NCBI RefSeq assembly: GCF_004342585.1
Contig: NZ_SLZQ01000001.1
Location: 124,001-188,000 of the forward strand
Length of the DNA: 64,000 nt
DNA from: Paucimonas lemoignei
GTDB taxonomy: Bacteria > Pseudomonadota > Gammaproteobacteria > Burkholderiales > Burkholderiaceae_D
Reading direction: 5' to 3'
The notes beneath the pieces are model-generated. The model was given only the letters and a program-made list of their open reading frames with translations. It was not told the DNA's origin and searched no databases. Position numbers and translations under genes: made by a program. Below, one piece after another: positions 44,945 through 54,099 of the stretch (position 1 is the first letter of the stretch; each line of letters opens with the position of its first letter).

Positions 44945-45956
44945 AGATGAGCCCCCGCGCCGCCAGCTCACGCTTGATATAGGCATAAAACACCGGAGCC
45001 GCCACGACGCCCGGCAAGCCGTACGCCGCTTCCATCACCAGCATGGCTATCAACAGCTCCCAGGGCCGTGCCTGGATCTGGTTACCGATGATTTTCGCGT
45101 TCAGAAAATACTCCAGCTTGTGGATGAGGATCATGAATGTCAGCGACGCGACCGCGACTTGCAGCGAATGCGAAAGCGCGGCAATTACCAGCACCGTGTT
45201 TGATATGAGGTTGCCCACCACAGGAAGCAGGCCGACGAAGAATGTCACGGCGACGATACTCTTGGCTAATGGCAGTTTCACGCCGCTTAGCGGCAGGATG
45301 ATGAAGATATACCCCGCTGTCAGCACGGCATTGATGGCGGCGATCCTGACCTGGGCGAAGACGATCTGCCTGAAGGCGACGCTCAAGGCCATGGCACGTT
45401 CACGCAGCGCCAGCGCCAGCGGTTGCGTCGCATGCGCAGCCGTAGCATCGTGCAGCGCGACCATGGCGCCGATGATCATCCCAAGCAGCACGTGGGCGGC
45501 GGTACGTCCTGCTTCCTGTCCCAGCAATCTGGCTTCGCTGGCATGCTGGCGCAGCCAGTTCGTGATCATCTCGCGCAAGGCATGGGCATTATCCGGCAAA
45601 TGCGCGGCCACCCATGGCGGTATCTGATCGCGCGAAGCTTCGAGAATGTCCGCCATTTTCTGCAGCAAGTGTTCGATATTGCCGGCGTCGCTGTTGAAAA
45701 ATACGACCGCTCCCCAGATGGCGATACTCAATACGCCGACAGTCAGGATGGATAATCCCGCGACCGCCAGCAGCCTGGCTCCGCCACTGCTGAATTTCTT
45801 GGAGAGCAGGGGAGTAAGCAGGTGCACCAGGGCATACATCAGGAGGCCGGAAAACAAGGCGGCCAGCAAGCCCAGATGCATGACAAACCAGAGCGTCAGA
45901 CCTGACAGCAAGTAGGAGGCGATTGTTACTGCCTGGGAGTTTCGCGTCTGTAACAT
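44943..45956 (-). CDS. AI-2E family (PerM/TqsA-like) permease
   Basis: The 337-residue integral membrane protein has about seven or eight hydrophobic helices. Typical family parts are the N-terminal pair (IASYLLSGLTLWFVMHLGLL), a soluble central helical region (QKMADILEASRDQIPPWVAA), and the C-terminal block GLLPVVGNLISNTVLVIAAL with LEYFLNAKIIGNQIQARPWE. Members export AI-2, ions or unknown solutes; the substrate here cannot be told. It is transcribed alone, convergent with the ImmA-like gene. Confidence 0.87.
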   Translation of the reverse strand: MLQTRNSQAVTIASYLLSGLTLWFVMHLGLLAALFSGLLMYALVHLLTPLLSKKFSSGGARLLAVAGLSILTVGVLSIAIWGAVVFFNSDAGNIEHLLQKMADILEASRDQIPPWVAAHLPDNAHALREMITNWLRQHASEARLLGQEAGRTAAHVLLGMIIGAMVALHDATAAHATQPLALALRERAMALSVAFRQIVFAQVRIAAINAVLTAGYIFIILPLSGVKLPLAKSIVAVTFFVGLLPVVGNLISNTVLVIAALSHSLQVAVASLTFMILIHKLEYFLNAKIIGNQIQARPWELLIAMLVMEAAYGLPGVVAAPVFYAYIKRELAARGLI

Positions 45957-46177
45957 GAGAGTTCAGGAATAAAATGTTGCAATAATGCTAAATACATTTT
46001 TCTAATATTTAATTTTAGAAAGAAATGTTGCTTTTGTTGAGCTTAATCAAAATGTTGCAGAGCGTAACACGAAGACTATCGATAGTTTCCTGATTTGATA
46101 ATACGCAGATTGACCAAATTTCCCTGTCCGATAATGAACTTTCTTTATGGGATGCATTCGTGTGAATTTTTACGTTA

Positions 46178-47719
46178 ATGCAAGCAACTCCCTCGTTTGA
46201 CATCTCGCACGACAGTGGCGCTGCTCTTTGCCAGCCGGAACCGTTGAATAAGGATCCGTTGGAAGGTCAGGGCCGTGTCGCCCAACGGAATTTACCAGGC
46301 TCTGGATTTATGCTCATTGATGGACGCTTTAATTTGCTGTCTGGAATAAGCATGAAATCCCTGGGCGTCGGGTTTCTTGGCATTTTTGCATTAATCTCCT
46401 CTTCCGTACAGGCTGCCCTGGCCAACATGCAGGTCAAAACCGGATTGCGGACAAAGCAGGCGCAACTGAAGGCGGTCAACGATGCATCCCCCCTCGGACT
46501 GGTCTATACCAATGTCGGCGGCGAATGCAGTTACGTCAACCGCACCATGGAGCAAATGGTCTCGCGTCCGCTTGAGCGCTTGCACGGCAGGCGCTGGCGT
46601 CGTTGTCTGCATCCTTTCGATCGCAGCCGGGTCCTGGCCGAGCTCGCTCACTGGGATGCATTGAATGACCCGCCCTATACCACCGTCTGCCGTCTCGGAC
46701 GTAACAACGACCCGGTGCTATGGGTATCGCTCAAGGTGGTGCCTGTGCTGGTGGCAGGCAAGCTTACCGGTTATGTCGGCAGCCTCGACGACATCACTTC
46801 CCGGAGATCGAACGAGCTCGCGTTGATCAAGAGCGAGCAAAAACTTCGCCTTATCACTGACAATATTCCCGCCTTGGTCGCCTATGTCACGGGCGATGAG
46901 CGGATTGCCTTTGCCAATCGTCGCTACGAGGAAGCCTACGGCATTCTTCATGAGGAAATCGCCGGCATGTCCGCCTGCGAAGTACTCGGTCCCGATGTCT
47001 ATGCGCAAAGCCGCGATTACATCCGCCAGGCCCTGGCCGGCACGCCGGCACTTTTCGAGCGGTGCGTGAAGTGCGAGCATGGCCTGCGCTATGAGCGTGT
47101 CAGCTACATTCCGGATATCGACCAGCAAGGCGCCGTGACTGGTTATTTCGGTCTGGTCGAGGACATTACCGCACTCAAGCAGGTCGAGGCTCAATTGCGC
47201 CAGCTGGTGCGGGTCGATCCGCTTACCGGCATCGCCAACCGGCTCCAGTTCGACGAGCGATTGATCGATGCGATTCGCTACAGCCGCCGCTACGAAACCG
47301 GTATGGCACTGTTGTTCCTGGACGTCGACAACTTCAAGGAAATCAACGATAGCTATGGGCATCAGGGTGGCGATCAAGTCTTGCGCGAATTTGCGCAACG
47401 TCTGCAGTCGTGCGTGCGCGACACCGATACCGTCGCGCGCATCGCAGGCGACGAATTCGTCATCATTCTCGAGGGGCTGACAGAAGCGCCCGAAGAAGCG
47501 CAGGGCGTGGCACGCAAGATCATTGCCGCCATGCAGACCCCCTTTGAAATTTGTGGCAGGCAGCGCATCGTCACGACCAGTATCGGCGTGGCTGTCAGGC
47601 GGCCTGAGGAGGAAGACGCGAAAGTTTTGCTGGGCCGTGCCGATGAAGCGCTTTACCGGGCTAAATCGGCAGGACGCAATACGTTTGAAACAAACCCGGA
47701 TTCGATGGATGTTTTTTGA
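46178..47719 (+). CDS. PAS-PAS-GGDEF diguanylate cyclase
   Basis: As read, 513 residues: a transmembrane segment at about 60-82 (LGVGFLGIFALISSSVQAAL), two PAS domains (about 90-210 and 220-340) and a GGDEF domain (about 345-510). The signature is AGDEF (about 422-426), a variant usually still active, with the inhibitory I-site RDTD upstream. VDPLTGIANRLQFDERLIDA opens the domain. ATG 46178 has no ribosome site; ATG 46352 (GGAATAAGC before it) would start right at the membrane helix and is a real alternative. The cold-shock promoter lies at its 3' end. Confidence 0.9.
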   Translation: MQATPSFDISHDSGAALCQPEPLNKDPLEGQGRVAQRNLPGSGFMLIDGRFNLLSGISMKSLGVGFLGIFALISSSVQAALANMQVKTGLRTKQAQLKAVNDASPLGLVYTNVGGECSYVNRTMEQMVSRPLERLHGRRWRRCLHPFDRSRVLAELAHWDALNDPPYTTVCRLGRNNDPVLWVSLKVVPVLVAGKLTGYVGSLDDITSRRSNELALIKSEQKLRLITDNIPALVAYVTGDERIAFANRRYEEAYGILHEEIAGMSACEVLGPDVYAQSRDYIRQALAGTPALFERCVKCEHGLRYERVSYIPDIDQQGAVTGYFGLVEDITALKQVEAQLRQLVRVDPLTGIANRLQFDERLIDAIRYSRRYETGMALLFLDVDNFKEINDSYGHQGGDQVLREFAQRLQSCVRDTDTVARIAGDEFVIILEGLTEAPEEAQGVARKIIAAMQTPFEICGRQRIVTTSIGVAVRRPEEEDAKVLLGRADEALYRAKSAGRNTFETNPDSMDVF

Positions 47720-47720
47720 G

Positions 47721-47726
47721 TATAAT
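47721..47726 (+). promoter_or_regulatory. Candidate -10 box of cspA
   Basis: A perfect TATAAT starts 2 nt after the stop of the GGDEF gene. No good -35 was found. Transcription from here would give a leader of about 100 nt, in keeping with the long structured leaders of cold-shock mRNAs. Confidence 0.5.
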
Positions 47727-47836
47727 GCGCCGGTCGTTCCGATTCGAGGTAGTGGTGCAGTATCAGTCTGTCATTCCTTCTTGCTTCAAACGATGTAACC
47801 GGGCGTACGCCCAATTTATTTGTAAAAGGAAATGAA

Positions 47837-48040
47837 ATGGCAACTGGTACCGTAAAATGGTTTAACGATGCAAAAGGTTTTGGTTTTATCACCCCGGACG
47901 AAGGCGGCGAAGATCTGTTCGCTCACTTCTCCGCAATTCAGGGTAACGGCTTCAAGACCCTGAAAGAAAACCAGCGCGTGAGCTTCGAAGTCACCACTGG
48001 CCCGAAGGGCAAGCAGGCATCGAACATCCAGGCTATCTAA
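47837..48040 (+). CDS. cspA: Cold-shock protein (CspA family)
   Basis: The 67-residue protein is a single-stranded nucleic acid-binding beta barrel that acts as an RNA chaperone. It has RNP1 (KGFGFITP) and RNP2 (DLFAHFSAI) and begins [16 protein letters not shown]. The sequence is a textbook match. AAAAGGAAATGAA precedes the ATG. A terminator follows 42 nt later. Several paralogues usually exist in a genome, so the letter suffix is only nominal. Confidence 0.96.
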   Translation: MATGTVKWFNDAKGFGFITPDEGGEDLFAHFSAIQGNGFKTLKENQRVSFEVTTGPKGKQASNIQAI

Positions 48041-48081
48041 GCAATTCGATAGTTCTTGGCAGCCGCAAGGCTGAATCAGTG

Positions 48082-48109
48082 AAATCCCCGGCGATGCCGG
48101 GGATTTTTA
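48082..48109 (+). terminator. Terminator after cspA
   Basis: AAATCCCCGGC-GAT-GCCGGGGATTT followed by TTAT. The stem also reads as a terminator for the convergent LysR gene, whose stop it overlaps. Confidence 0.9.
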
Positions 48110-49009
48110 TTTGCGCCAGTAATCCGGAGCGGCATAAGCGCGCCGCAAAAAATCGACAAAGGCGCGGATGCGCAATGGCAAATGCCGTCGTTGCGCAAAG
48201 ACCGCATAAATATCGTTTCCCGGGGCGGCAAATTCATCGAGCACCGAGACGAGCTTTCCTGATCCGATCTCGGCGCCGACTTCCCACATCGAGCGCCATG
48301 CCAGGCCTTTCCCATCCAGCGCCCAATGATGCAGGACTTCGCCATCGTTGCATTCCATGTTGCCGGAAACTTTCAGCGTCACTGCCTTGCCTCCCTGATG
48401 AAAGGTCCATCCGCGCTGGCTGCCATCACTGCTGATGGCCAGGCAGTTGTGTCTCGCCAGGTCATCCAAGGTGCGTGGCGTGCCATGTCGCCGCAGATAC
48501 TCAGGCGACGCCACTACCACGCGCCGATTGTCGGCGAGCTTGACGCCGACCAGGCTTGAATCGTTCATGGCTGCAATGCGAATGGCGACGTCGATGCCTT
48601 CACCGATCAGGTCCACGACGCGGTCATTCAGGCTCAGGTTGACTGTCAGTTCGCGGTGTTCCGCCAGGAAGGATGGAAGCAGGGGCGCCACGTGCCAGCG
48701 GCCGAATCCGGCCGGTGCAGATACCGTCAGGCGCCCGGTGGCGCGTGCGCTGCGTTCCGATACCGCGCTTTCGGCATTTTCCAGGTCCGCCAGGATGCGC
48801 TGACAATCTTCCAGAAATGCCGTGCCTTCGTCGGTAAGGGCAAGCCGGCGGGTTGAGCGCTGCAGCAGCTTGACGCCTAGCCGTTCCTCCAGCGCGTCAA
48901 GCCGCCTGCTGATCATTGCCGGCGCTACTCCTTCGGCGCGCGCCGCCGCCGACAGGCTGCCCTTGGTAATGACGTCGACAAATGTGGAAATCTGCTTGAA
49001 CTGGTCCAT
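48107..49009 (-). CDS. LysR-family transcriptional regulator
   Basis: The 300-residue protein has an N-terminal winged helix (about 1-60: FVDVITKGSLSAAARAEGVA then ISRRLDALEERLGVKLLQRS) and a C-terminal periplasmic-binding-like effector domain (about 90-295). It belongs to the group of LysR proteins with RSTRRLALTDEG and VDVAIRIAAMNDSSLVGVKL. The inducer is unknown. It is divergent from the TauE/SafE permease across 138 nt, the usual arrangement for a regulator and its target. Confidence 0.92.
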   Translation of the reverse strand: MDQFKQISTFVDVITKGSLSAAARAEGVAPAMISRRLDALEERLGVKLLQRSTRRLALTDEGTAFLEDCQRILADLENAESAVSERSARATGRLTVSAPAGFGRWHVAPLLPSFLAEHRELTVNLSLNDRVVDLIGEGIDVAIRIAAMNDSSLVGVKLADNRRVVVASPEYLRRHGTPRTLDDLARHNCLAISSDGSQRGWTFHQGGKAVTLKVSGNMECNDGEVLHHWALDGKGLAWRSMWEVGAEIGSGKLVSVLDEFAAPGNDIYAVFAQRRHLPLRIRAFVDFLRRAYAAPDYWRK

Positions 49010-49147
49010 GTCAGCTATGAAGGCCGGAATAATCTATCTTTAACTTAAATGCAAAAATAAAGTGATTATTCTAATTGGTTATATGCATTAAAAGTGAATA
49101 TACTTAGGCCTTCATATAGCAAGAAAGCGCTTTGGCGCGGATAAAAA

Positions 49148-49915
49148 ATGGAATTGTGGCAAGTCGCCCTGGTGGGAACGGCAGCATTTTTTGCCGGTGC
49201 AATGAATTCGGTCGCCGGTGGCGGCACGTTTTTTTCGTTTCCGGCCTTACTGGCGGCGGGTGTGCCGCCGGTGGTGGCAAACGCCAGCAATTCCGTCGCC
49301 TTGTGGCCGGCAAGCCTTTCCGGCGCCTGGGCTTACCGCGAAGAGTTGTCGCGTTATAAGCGCTATCTTGTGCCGTTGGGTTTTGTATCGCTGCTAGGCG
49401 GCGTGGCGGGTGGCTTGCTGCTGTTGAGTATCAAGGATGCGACTTTCTCGCGCCTGATTCCCTGGCTGCTGCTGTTTGCGACCTTGCTGTTCACGTTTTC
49501 CGGCAGGATCTCGGGCTGGCTGCGCGGCGCGCAGGCCGGGGAGCCGCGCAACAGTAGCGGCGCACTGGCCGGACATGCGGTCGTATCGGTCTATGGCGGC
49601 TTTTTCGGCGCCGGCATGGGTATCCTGATGCTCGCCAGCCTGGCAATCGCGGGACATAAGGATGTCCACGAGATCAACGCCATCAAGAACCTGCTTTCGG
49701 CAGTGATATACAGCGTCAGCGTATGCACCTTCGTAATCGCCGGCGCGATCAGCTGGCCCTATACCTTGCTGATGGCAGCCACGGCGATCCTGGGCGGCTA
49801 TCTCGGCGCGCGCTTTGCCCGTAAGATCCCGGCGCAATGGCTGCGCAGTTTCATCATCGTGGTTGGCTTCGTCCTGAGCGGGATTTATTTTTACAAGACC
49901 TACCAGGCAGCGTAA
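49148..49915 (+). CDS. Sulfite exporter TauE/SafE family permease
   Basis: The 255-residue membrane protein has about eight helices. The family start is present as FAGAMNSVAGGGTFFSFPAL (residues 15-34), and the second half repeats it as VYGGFFGAGMGILMLASLAI, the twofold internal repeat of the TauE/SafE fold. Members export sulfite, sulfoacetate or other anions; the substrate is unknown here. It is divergent from a LysR regulator and 53 nt before glcB, with which it may be co-transcribed. Confidence 0.88.
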   Translation: MELWQVALVGTAAFFAGAMNSVAGGGTFFSFPALLAAGVPPVVANASNSVALWPASLSGAWAYREELSRYKRYLVPLGFVSLLGGVAGGLLLLSIKDATFSRLIPWLLLFATLLFTFSGRISGWLRGAQAGEPRNSSGALAGHAVVSVYGGFFGAGMGILMLASLAIAGHKDVHEINAIKNLLSAVIYSVSVCTFVIAGAISWPYTLLMAATAILGGYLGARFARKIPAQWLRSFIIVVGFVLSGIYFYKTYQAA

Positions 49916-49968
49916 TCAGTTTTCATCGAATCGAAATTTAGCAACTCATTTTTCTGGAGAACATAGTC

Positions 49969-52200
49969 ATGACAGAACGTATTGCTTGTCATCGCCTTCA
50001 AGTCGCGCAAGGCCTGCATCGCTTTATTGAAGACAAGGTATTGCCTGGTACCGGGATCGATAGCGCCACTTTCTGGAAAGGCTTCGATGCCATCGCCCAT
50101 GACCTGGCTCCGAAGAATGCCGCTCTGCTGGCTGAGCGCGATCGCCTGCAGACCGAGCTGGATCAATGGCACCGCGCCAATCCTGGCCCGATCAGCAACA
50201 TGCAGGCTTACCAGGAATTCCTGAAGTCCATCGGCTACCTGGTCGATCAGCCGCAAGACGTGAAGGTGACTACCTCGAACGTCGATGCGGAACTTGCCTT
50301 GCAGGCCGGCCCACAACTGGTCGTGCCGGTGCTGAATGCCCGCTATGCGCTGAATGCCGCCAATGCGCGTTGGGGCTCGCTCTATGATGCGCTGTATGGC
50401 ACCGACGCCATCCCCGAAACCGATGGCGCCACCAAGCAGGGCGCCAATGGCGAAGGCTACAATCCAGTCCGTGGCGCAAAAGTGGTTGCTTTCGCCCGCA
50501 ACTTCCTCGACCAGTCCGCTCCGCTGGCCAAGGCTTCGCACCGGGATGCAACCGGCTACCGCGTAGTCGACGGCAAGCTGGCGGTCTCCCTGCAGGACGG
50601 CAGCACGACCGGCCTGGCCGATGAATCGAAATTTGTCGGTTACCAAGGACAAGCCGAAGCGCCAACCGCAGTCCTGTTGCGCAATAACGGTCTGCACATC
50701 GAAATCCAGATCAATCGCGCGACGGCGATCGGCAAAGAGGATGCCGCCGGCGTTTCCGACGTGGTGATCGAAGCCGCGTTGTCGACCATTCTCGACCTGG
50801 AAGACTCCGTCGCCGCCGTGGATGCGCAGGACAAGGTAATGGCCTATGCCAACTGGCTGGGCATTCTGCAGGCCACGCTGGTGGAAAACGTCGCCAAGGG
50901 CGGCAAGACCTTCGTTCGCACGCTGAATGCAGACAGAAAATACACCGCCGGCTGCGGCGCGGTGGATGCCAAGGATGGCGTGGTCACGCTGCATGGCCGC
51001 TCGCTGCTGTTCCTGCGCAACGTCGGTCACCTGATGACCAATCCGGCCGTGCTGCTGGAAGGCGGCAAGGAAATCCCGGAAGGCATCATGGATGCAATCG
51101 TGACCGTCACCATCGCTCTGCATGACCTGAAGCGCAAGCAAGGCCAGGAAATCGGCAATACCCGCACCGGCTCGGTCTACATCGTCAAGCCGAAGATGCA
51201 CGGTCCCGCGGAAGTGGCGTTTGCCTGCGAATTGTTCGGTCGTGTCGAGGCCTTGCTGGGCTTGCCTGCCAACACCGTCAAGCTCGGGATCATGGATGAG
51301 GAACGCCGCACCAGTGTCAACCTCAAGGCTTGCATCAAGGAAGCGGCCGCGCGCGTTGCCTTCATCAATACCGGCTTCCTCGATCGCACCGGCGATGAAA
51401 TGCACACCGCCATGCATGCCGGTCCGATGCTGCGCAAGGGCGACATGAAGACCAGCCCCTGGCTGGCCGCCTATGAGCGTCGCAATGTCCTGATCGGCCT
51501 GGCCTGCGGTTTGCGCGGCCGCGCCCAGATCGGCAAGGGCATGTGGGCCATGCCAGACTTGATGGCAGCCATGCTGGAACAGAAAATCGTGCATCCGAAA
51601 TCGGGCGCCAATACCGCCTGGGTGCCATCGCCCACGGCTGCGACCCTGCACGCCTTGCACTATCACCAAGTGAACGTGGCGGAAATTCAGAAGGAACTGG
51701 AAAAGACCGATGCCAACGGCGAAGCCGAACGCCTCCTTGCCAACCTGCTGCAGATTCCGGTCTCGCCCAACAAGAATTGGTCTGCTCAGGAAATCCAGCA
51801 GGAACTGGATAACAATGCCCAGGGCATCCTCGGTTACGTAGTGCGCTGGATCGACCAGGGCGTGGGCTGCTCCAAGGTGCCGGATATTCACAATGTCGGC
51901 CTGATGGAAGACCGCGCGACGCTGCGCATCTCGAGCCAGCATATCGCCAACTGGCTGCATCATGGCGTGGTAACCCAGGAACAGGTGAACGAAACCCTGC
52001 AGCGCATGGCCAAGGTGGTGGATGAGCAGAACGCCGGCGATCCTTTCTACAAGCCGATGGCGCCTAATTTCGATGCATCTTATGCTTACCGCGCGGCTTG
52101 CGATCTGGTCTTCAAGGGCCTGGAGCAGCCAAGTGGTTATACCGAGCCATTGCTGCATGCCTGGCGCTTGAAGGTCAAGGCAAGTGGCGTGACGAAGTAA
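49969..52200 (+). CDS. glcB: Malate synthase G
   Basis: GlcB condenses glyoxylate and acetyl-CoA to malate in glyoxylate/glycolate use. It has 743 residues, slightly longer than the 723 of E. coli. Signatures are [20 protein letters not shown] (about 265-284), [37 protein letters not shown] and [35 protein letters not shown] precedes ATG 49969. It is followed by a strong terminator. No aceA (isocitrate lyase) or glycolate oxidase gene is in the window. Confidence 0.97.
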   Translation: MTERIACHRLQVAQGLHRFIEDKVLPGTGIDSATFWKGFDAIAHDLAPKNAALLAERDRLQTELDQWHRANPGPISNMQAYQEFLKSIGYLVDQPQDVKVTTSNVDAELALQAGPQLVVPVLNARYALNAANARWGSLYDALYGTDAIPETDGATKQGANGEGYNPVRGAKVVAFARNFLDQSAPLAKASHRDATGYRVVDGKLAVSLQDGSTTGLADESKFVGYQGQAEAPTAVLLRNNGLHIEIQINRATAIGKEDAAGVSDVVIEAALSTILDLEDSVAAVDAQDKVMAYANWLGILQATLVENVAKGGKTFVRTLNADRKYTAGCGAVDAKDGVVTLHGRSLLFLRNVGHLMTNPAVLLEGGKEIPEGIMDAIVTVTIALHDLKRKQGQEIGNTRTGSVYIVKPKMHGPAEVAFACELFGRVEALLGLPANTVKLGIMDEERRTSVNLKACIKEAAARVAFINTGFLDRTGDEMHTAMHAGPMLRKGDMKTSPWLAAYERRNVLIGLACGLRGRAQIGKGMWAMPDLMAAMLEQKIVHPKSGANTAWVPSPTAATLHALHYHQVNVAEIQKELEKTDANGEAERLLANLLQIPVSPNKNWSAQEIQQELDNNAQGILGYVVRWIDQGVGCSKVPDIHNVGLMEDRATLRISSQHIANWLHHGVVTQEQVNETLQRMAKVVDEQNAGDPFYKPMAPNFDASYAYRAACDLVFKGLEQPSGYTEPLLHAWRLKVKASGVTK

Positions 52201-52232
52201 TCCTCCGGTAACAAGCCGGCAAGGCAATCTTG

Positions 52233-52286
52233 GGGAGCCGGGTCCGTTCCTGTCATGGGAACAGACCCGGCTCCCTTTATTTTTTC
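52233..52286 (+). terminator. Rho-independent terminator after glcB
   Basis: GGGAGCCGGGTC pairs perfectly with GACCCGGCTCCC, extended after one mismatch by GTTCC/GGAAC, and is followed by TTTATTTTTT. It is the strongest hairpin terminator in the window. Confidence 0.95.
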
Positions 52287-52507
52287 CTGACGTAGAGAAT
52301 CACTGTCCATGCCGCCGTGCGAAAAAAGGGATGAGATGATCTGCTGTGCCGCAAATCCCGCTTCAGGCGAATTTCTGCCAAGACGGATTTGTTTTTCAGA
52401 CTAGAGGAGGATCAGTATCGACAAGCTGCCAGGGTTGAATCTGCTCTAGGCATTTGCCTGCATCTTGGTTAGGATTACTCGTACATCATTCATCGCAGGA
52501 TCGGCAT
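52287..52507. other. Intergenic region before the AbrB/Doc pair
   Basis: About 220 nt after the glcB terminator. It contains an excellent ribosome-site-like GAGGAGGATC at about 52405-52414 with no start codon or gene behind it. No promoter with both boxes was recognised for the AbrB-like gene, though one must lie here. Confidence 0.5.
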
Positions 52508-52756
52508 ATGCATGCGCTCAAGCTAACGCAAATCGGTTCGCAGCTGGCTATTATGGTGCCGCCGGAAATCGGCGGGCAGTATGGCCTGAAGAACGGAGAC
52601 ACCATCTATCTGAACGGTACGCCCGGCGCGGCAAACTTGGCGGCTGCGCCGCTTGAAGCGCCGATCTCAGGCGATCCTGCGACCGTGGAGCAACTCTACG
52701 CCGGCCAGGAGTTCATGCGCGACTTCCATGCGGCTTTTCGCTGCCTCGCACGATGA
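52508..52756 (+). CDS. AbrB/MazE-family antitoxin-like protein
   Basis: The 82-residue protein has the SpoVT/AbrB swapped-hairpin DNA-binding fold in its first half (LKLTQIGSQLAIMVPPEI, then YGLKNGDTIYL) and a C-terminal helix (VEQLYAGQEFMRDFHAAFRC) where such antitoxins bind the toxin. The usual GNSLGVVLP is altered to GSQLAIMVP. ATG 52508 has AGGATCGGC upstream. Its stop overlaps the next start by 4 nt (ATGA), the typical antitoxin-toxin coupling. AbrB-type antitoxins paired with Doc-type toxins are known. Confidence 0.82.
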   Translation: MHALKLTQIGSQLAIMVPPEIGGQYGLKNGDTIYLNGTPGAANLAAAPLEAPISGDPATVEQLYAGQEFMRDFHAAFRCLAR

Positions 52757-53166
52757 TTTGCCAGTCCATCGATTCTGCAGTGCTCGTGCTGCTGCATCAC
52801 GAAAGCTTGAAGGCCTATGGCGGCGCGCCGGGGATTCGCGATCCGCAATTGCTGGATGCCGCGCTTTGCTGGCCGATGCTGATTGCCGCCGAACGGGGCA
52901 TGGAAGTCCGGTGCGACTGGTCCGGAGCGGATGGCGAGATGGATGTGGCGGATCTGGCCGCCTGTTATGCCTTCGGCGTGCTCCGCAATTTACCTTTTGT
53001 CGATGGTAACGAACGGGCGGCCTTGCTCGCGATGGGCCTGTTTCTGTATCTGAATGGTTGGCAGCTGGACGCGGCGCCACTGGACGCGGCACAGGTTATC
53101 CAGGCGGCGGCATCTGGCGCGCTGGACGAGGCCAGGCTGGCGCAATGGATTCGCGGGCACCTCTGA
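52753..53166 (+). CDS. Doc-family toxin homologue with altered Fic motif
   Basis: Doc toxins are Fic-fold kinases that phosphorylate EF-Tu. The 137-residue protein follows the family pattern: YGGAPGIRDPQLLDAALCWP (22-41), DVADLAACYAFGVLRN and the core LPFVDGNERAALLAMGLFLY (80-99). The Doc motif HxFx(D/N)xNKR here reads L80-P-F-V-D84-G-N-E87-R88: the catalytic His is Leu and the phosphate-binding Lys is Glu. It is probably inactive as a toxin, though the frame is full length. It overlaps the antitoxin gene by 4 nt and is followed by the convergent DUF4123 gene. Confidence 0.82.
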   Translation: MICQSIDSAVLVLLHHESLKAYGGAPGIRDPQLLDAALCWPMLIAAERGMEVRCDWSGADGEMDVADLAACYAFGVLRNLPFVDGNERAALLAMGLFLYLNGWQLDAAPLDAAQVIQAAASGALDEARLAQWIRGHL

Positions 53167-53171
53167 TCGGT

Positions 53172-54011
53172 TCAGGCGCTTTGGAAGGCGGAGTAGGCGC
53201 CAGGACGGCTGACTTCGCATGCCGCGCCGCCGAATTTGCGCAATACCTGCGCGACCGGCAGCAATTTGTCGAAGTTGCGTCCGATGCCGAGGGCGAGCGA
53301 GCAAAACAGTACCAGTTCTTGCGTTGATACGATGCCATATTGCGACGTCGCTTTATTAACCTGGTCGGCGACAAATGCATACCGCTGGGCACGCGGCATG
53401 GCGGCGAGATCGGCATTGCCATTCTGTTCGAGCTGTTCCAGAACGATATCCGGCAGGGCAGCTGCCAAAAGGCGCTTCTCTTGGTCCGCGGTCAGCTTCA
53501 ACATGGCTGTTACCCGGATCTCCGGGTTGGCCTGGCCGAACAGGGTGCACGGCATGCCATCGCGGTCGAGGTAAGTCCACGAAGTGATTGGTCCAAGCAC
53601 GCACGCCTCCTGGCTGGCGTCGAGCATCTGATACCAGGCTGACAGGATGCGCGTGTCGTAATAACGGATATCGTAGCTGGCGCCATCGTTGGCTTCCACG
53701 CGCATGAGCTTGCGTAAATGGTCAGCGAGGTCCGACAGGCTGAGCGGCGATTCAATCCAGCTCAGGCAATGCATATCCTTCGTATGTTCGAGAAACCAGG
53801 CCAGCGTCCGGGTCTGGTTGGTGGCGGCATGGACGAGGATCGGCGCAGATGTGGCTTGATTGTCGAATGCCAGGGAAACCCAGGGCAGGCGGCGAAAGCG
53901 GTACTGCAGGATGCGCCATACGCCCGGGTATTGGGCGGCATCAATCAGTAGGAATATGCCGCCGGCACTAGTCTGGGCGGATATCTCGGTGCTTGAATCC
54001 AGGTGCGTCAT
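53172..54011 (-). CDS. DUF4123 domain protein (type VI effector-chaperone family)
   Basis: DUF4123 proteins (Tap/TEC) load effectors onto VgrG of type VI secretion systems. Here the 279-residue protein has IFLLIDAAQYPGVWRILQYR near the N terminus, then LAWFLEHTKDMHCLSW and YYDTRILSAWYQMLD, with LGPITSWTYLDRDG and a helical C-terminal region, the usual layout. ATG 54011 was preferred; ATG 54047 lies in the stem of an inverted repeat and has no ribosome site. No VgrG, PAAR or effector gene is adjacent, so it is an orphan. It is convergent with the Doc-like gene, 5 nt away. Confidence 0.75.
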   Translation of the reverse strand: MTHLDSSTEISAQTSAGGIFLLIDAAQYPGVWRILQYRFRRLPWVSLAFDNQATSAPILVHAATNQTRTLAWFLEHTKDMHCLSWIESPLSLSDLADHLRKLMRVEANDGASYDIRYYDTRILSAWYQMLDASQEACVLGPITSWTYLDRDGMPCTLFGQANPEIRVTAMLKLTADQEKRLLAAALPDIVLEQLEQNGNADLAAMPRAQRYAFVADQVNKATSQYGIVSTQELVLFCSLALGIGRNFDKLLPVAQVLRKFGGAACEVSRPGAYSAFQSA

Positions 54012-54037
54012 GGCCACTTCGTCTCTCTCGAATTGCC

Positions 54038-54099
54038 AGTAGTGCATGAGGATTGCACTACTAGATTATTATCTTATTGTTAATGCTCGAAAGATAATA
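54038..54099. repeat. Two adjacent inverted repeats upstream of the DUF4123 gene
   Basis: AGTAGTGCA (54038-54046) and TGCACTACT (54054-54062) form a perfect 9-bp stem with a 7-nt loop. TATTATCTT (54067-54075) and AAGATAATA (54091-54099) form a second with a 15-nt spacer. The AT-rich gap (54048-54183) differs from the GC-rich surroundings. Either may be an operator or mRNA hairpin. Confidence 0.45.

Noticed and set aside
49900-52227. A 775-codon open frame on the minus strand opposite glcB
   Set aside because: It is the mirror of a well-matched malate synthase G. Its translation resembles no family I know; long antisense frames are expected in GC-rich coding DNA.
52400-52440. Strong ribosome-site-like GAGGAGGATC followed by about ten sense codons and a stop
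   Set aside because: There is no ATG, GTG or TTG at a usable distance in that frame and the frame is too short; no evidence for a gene.
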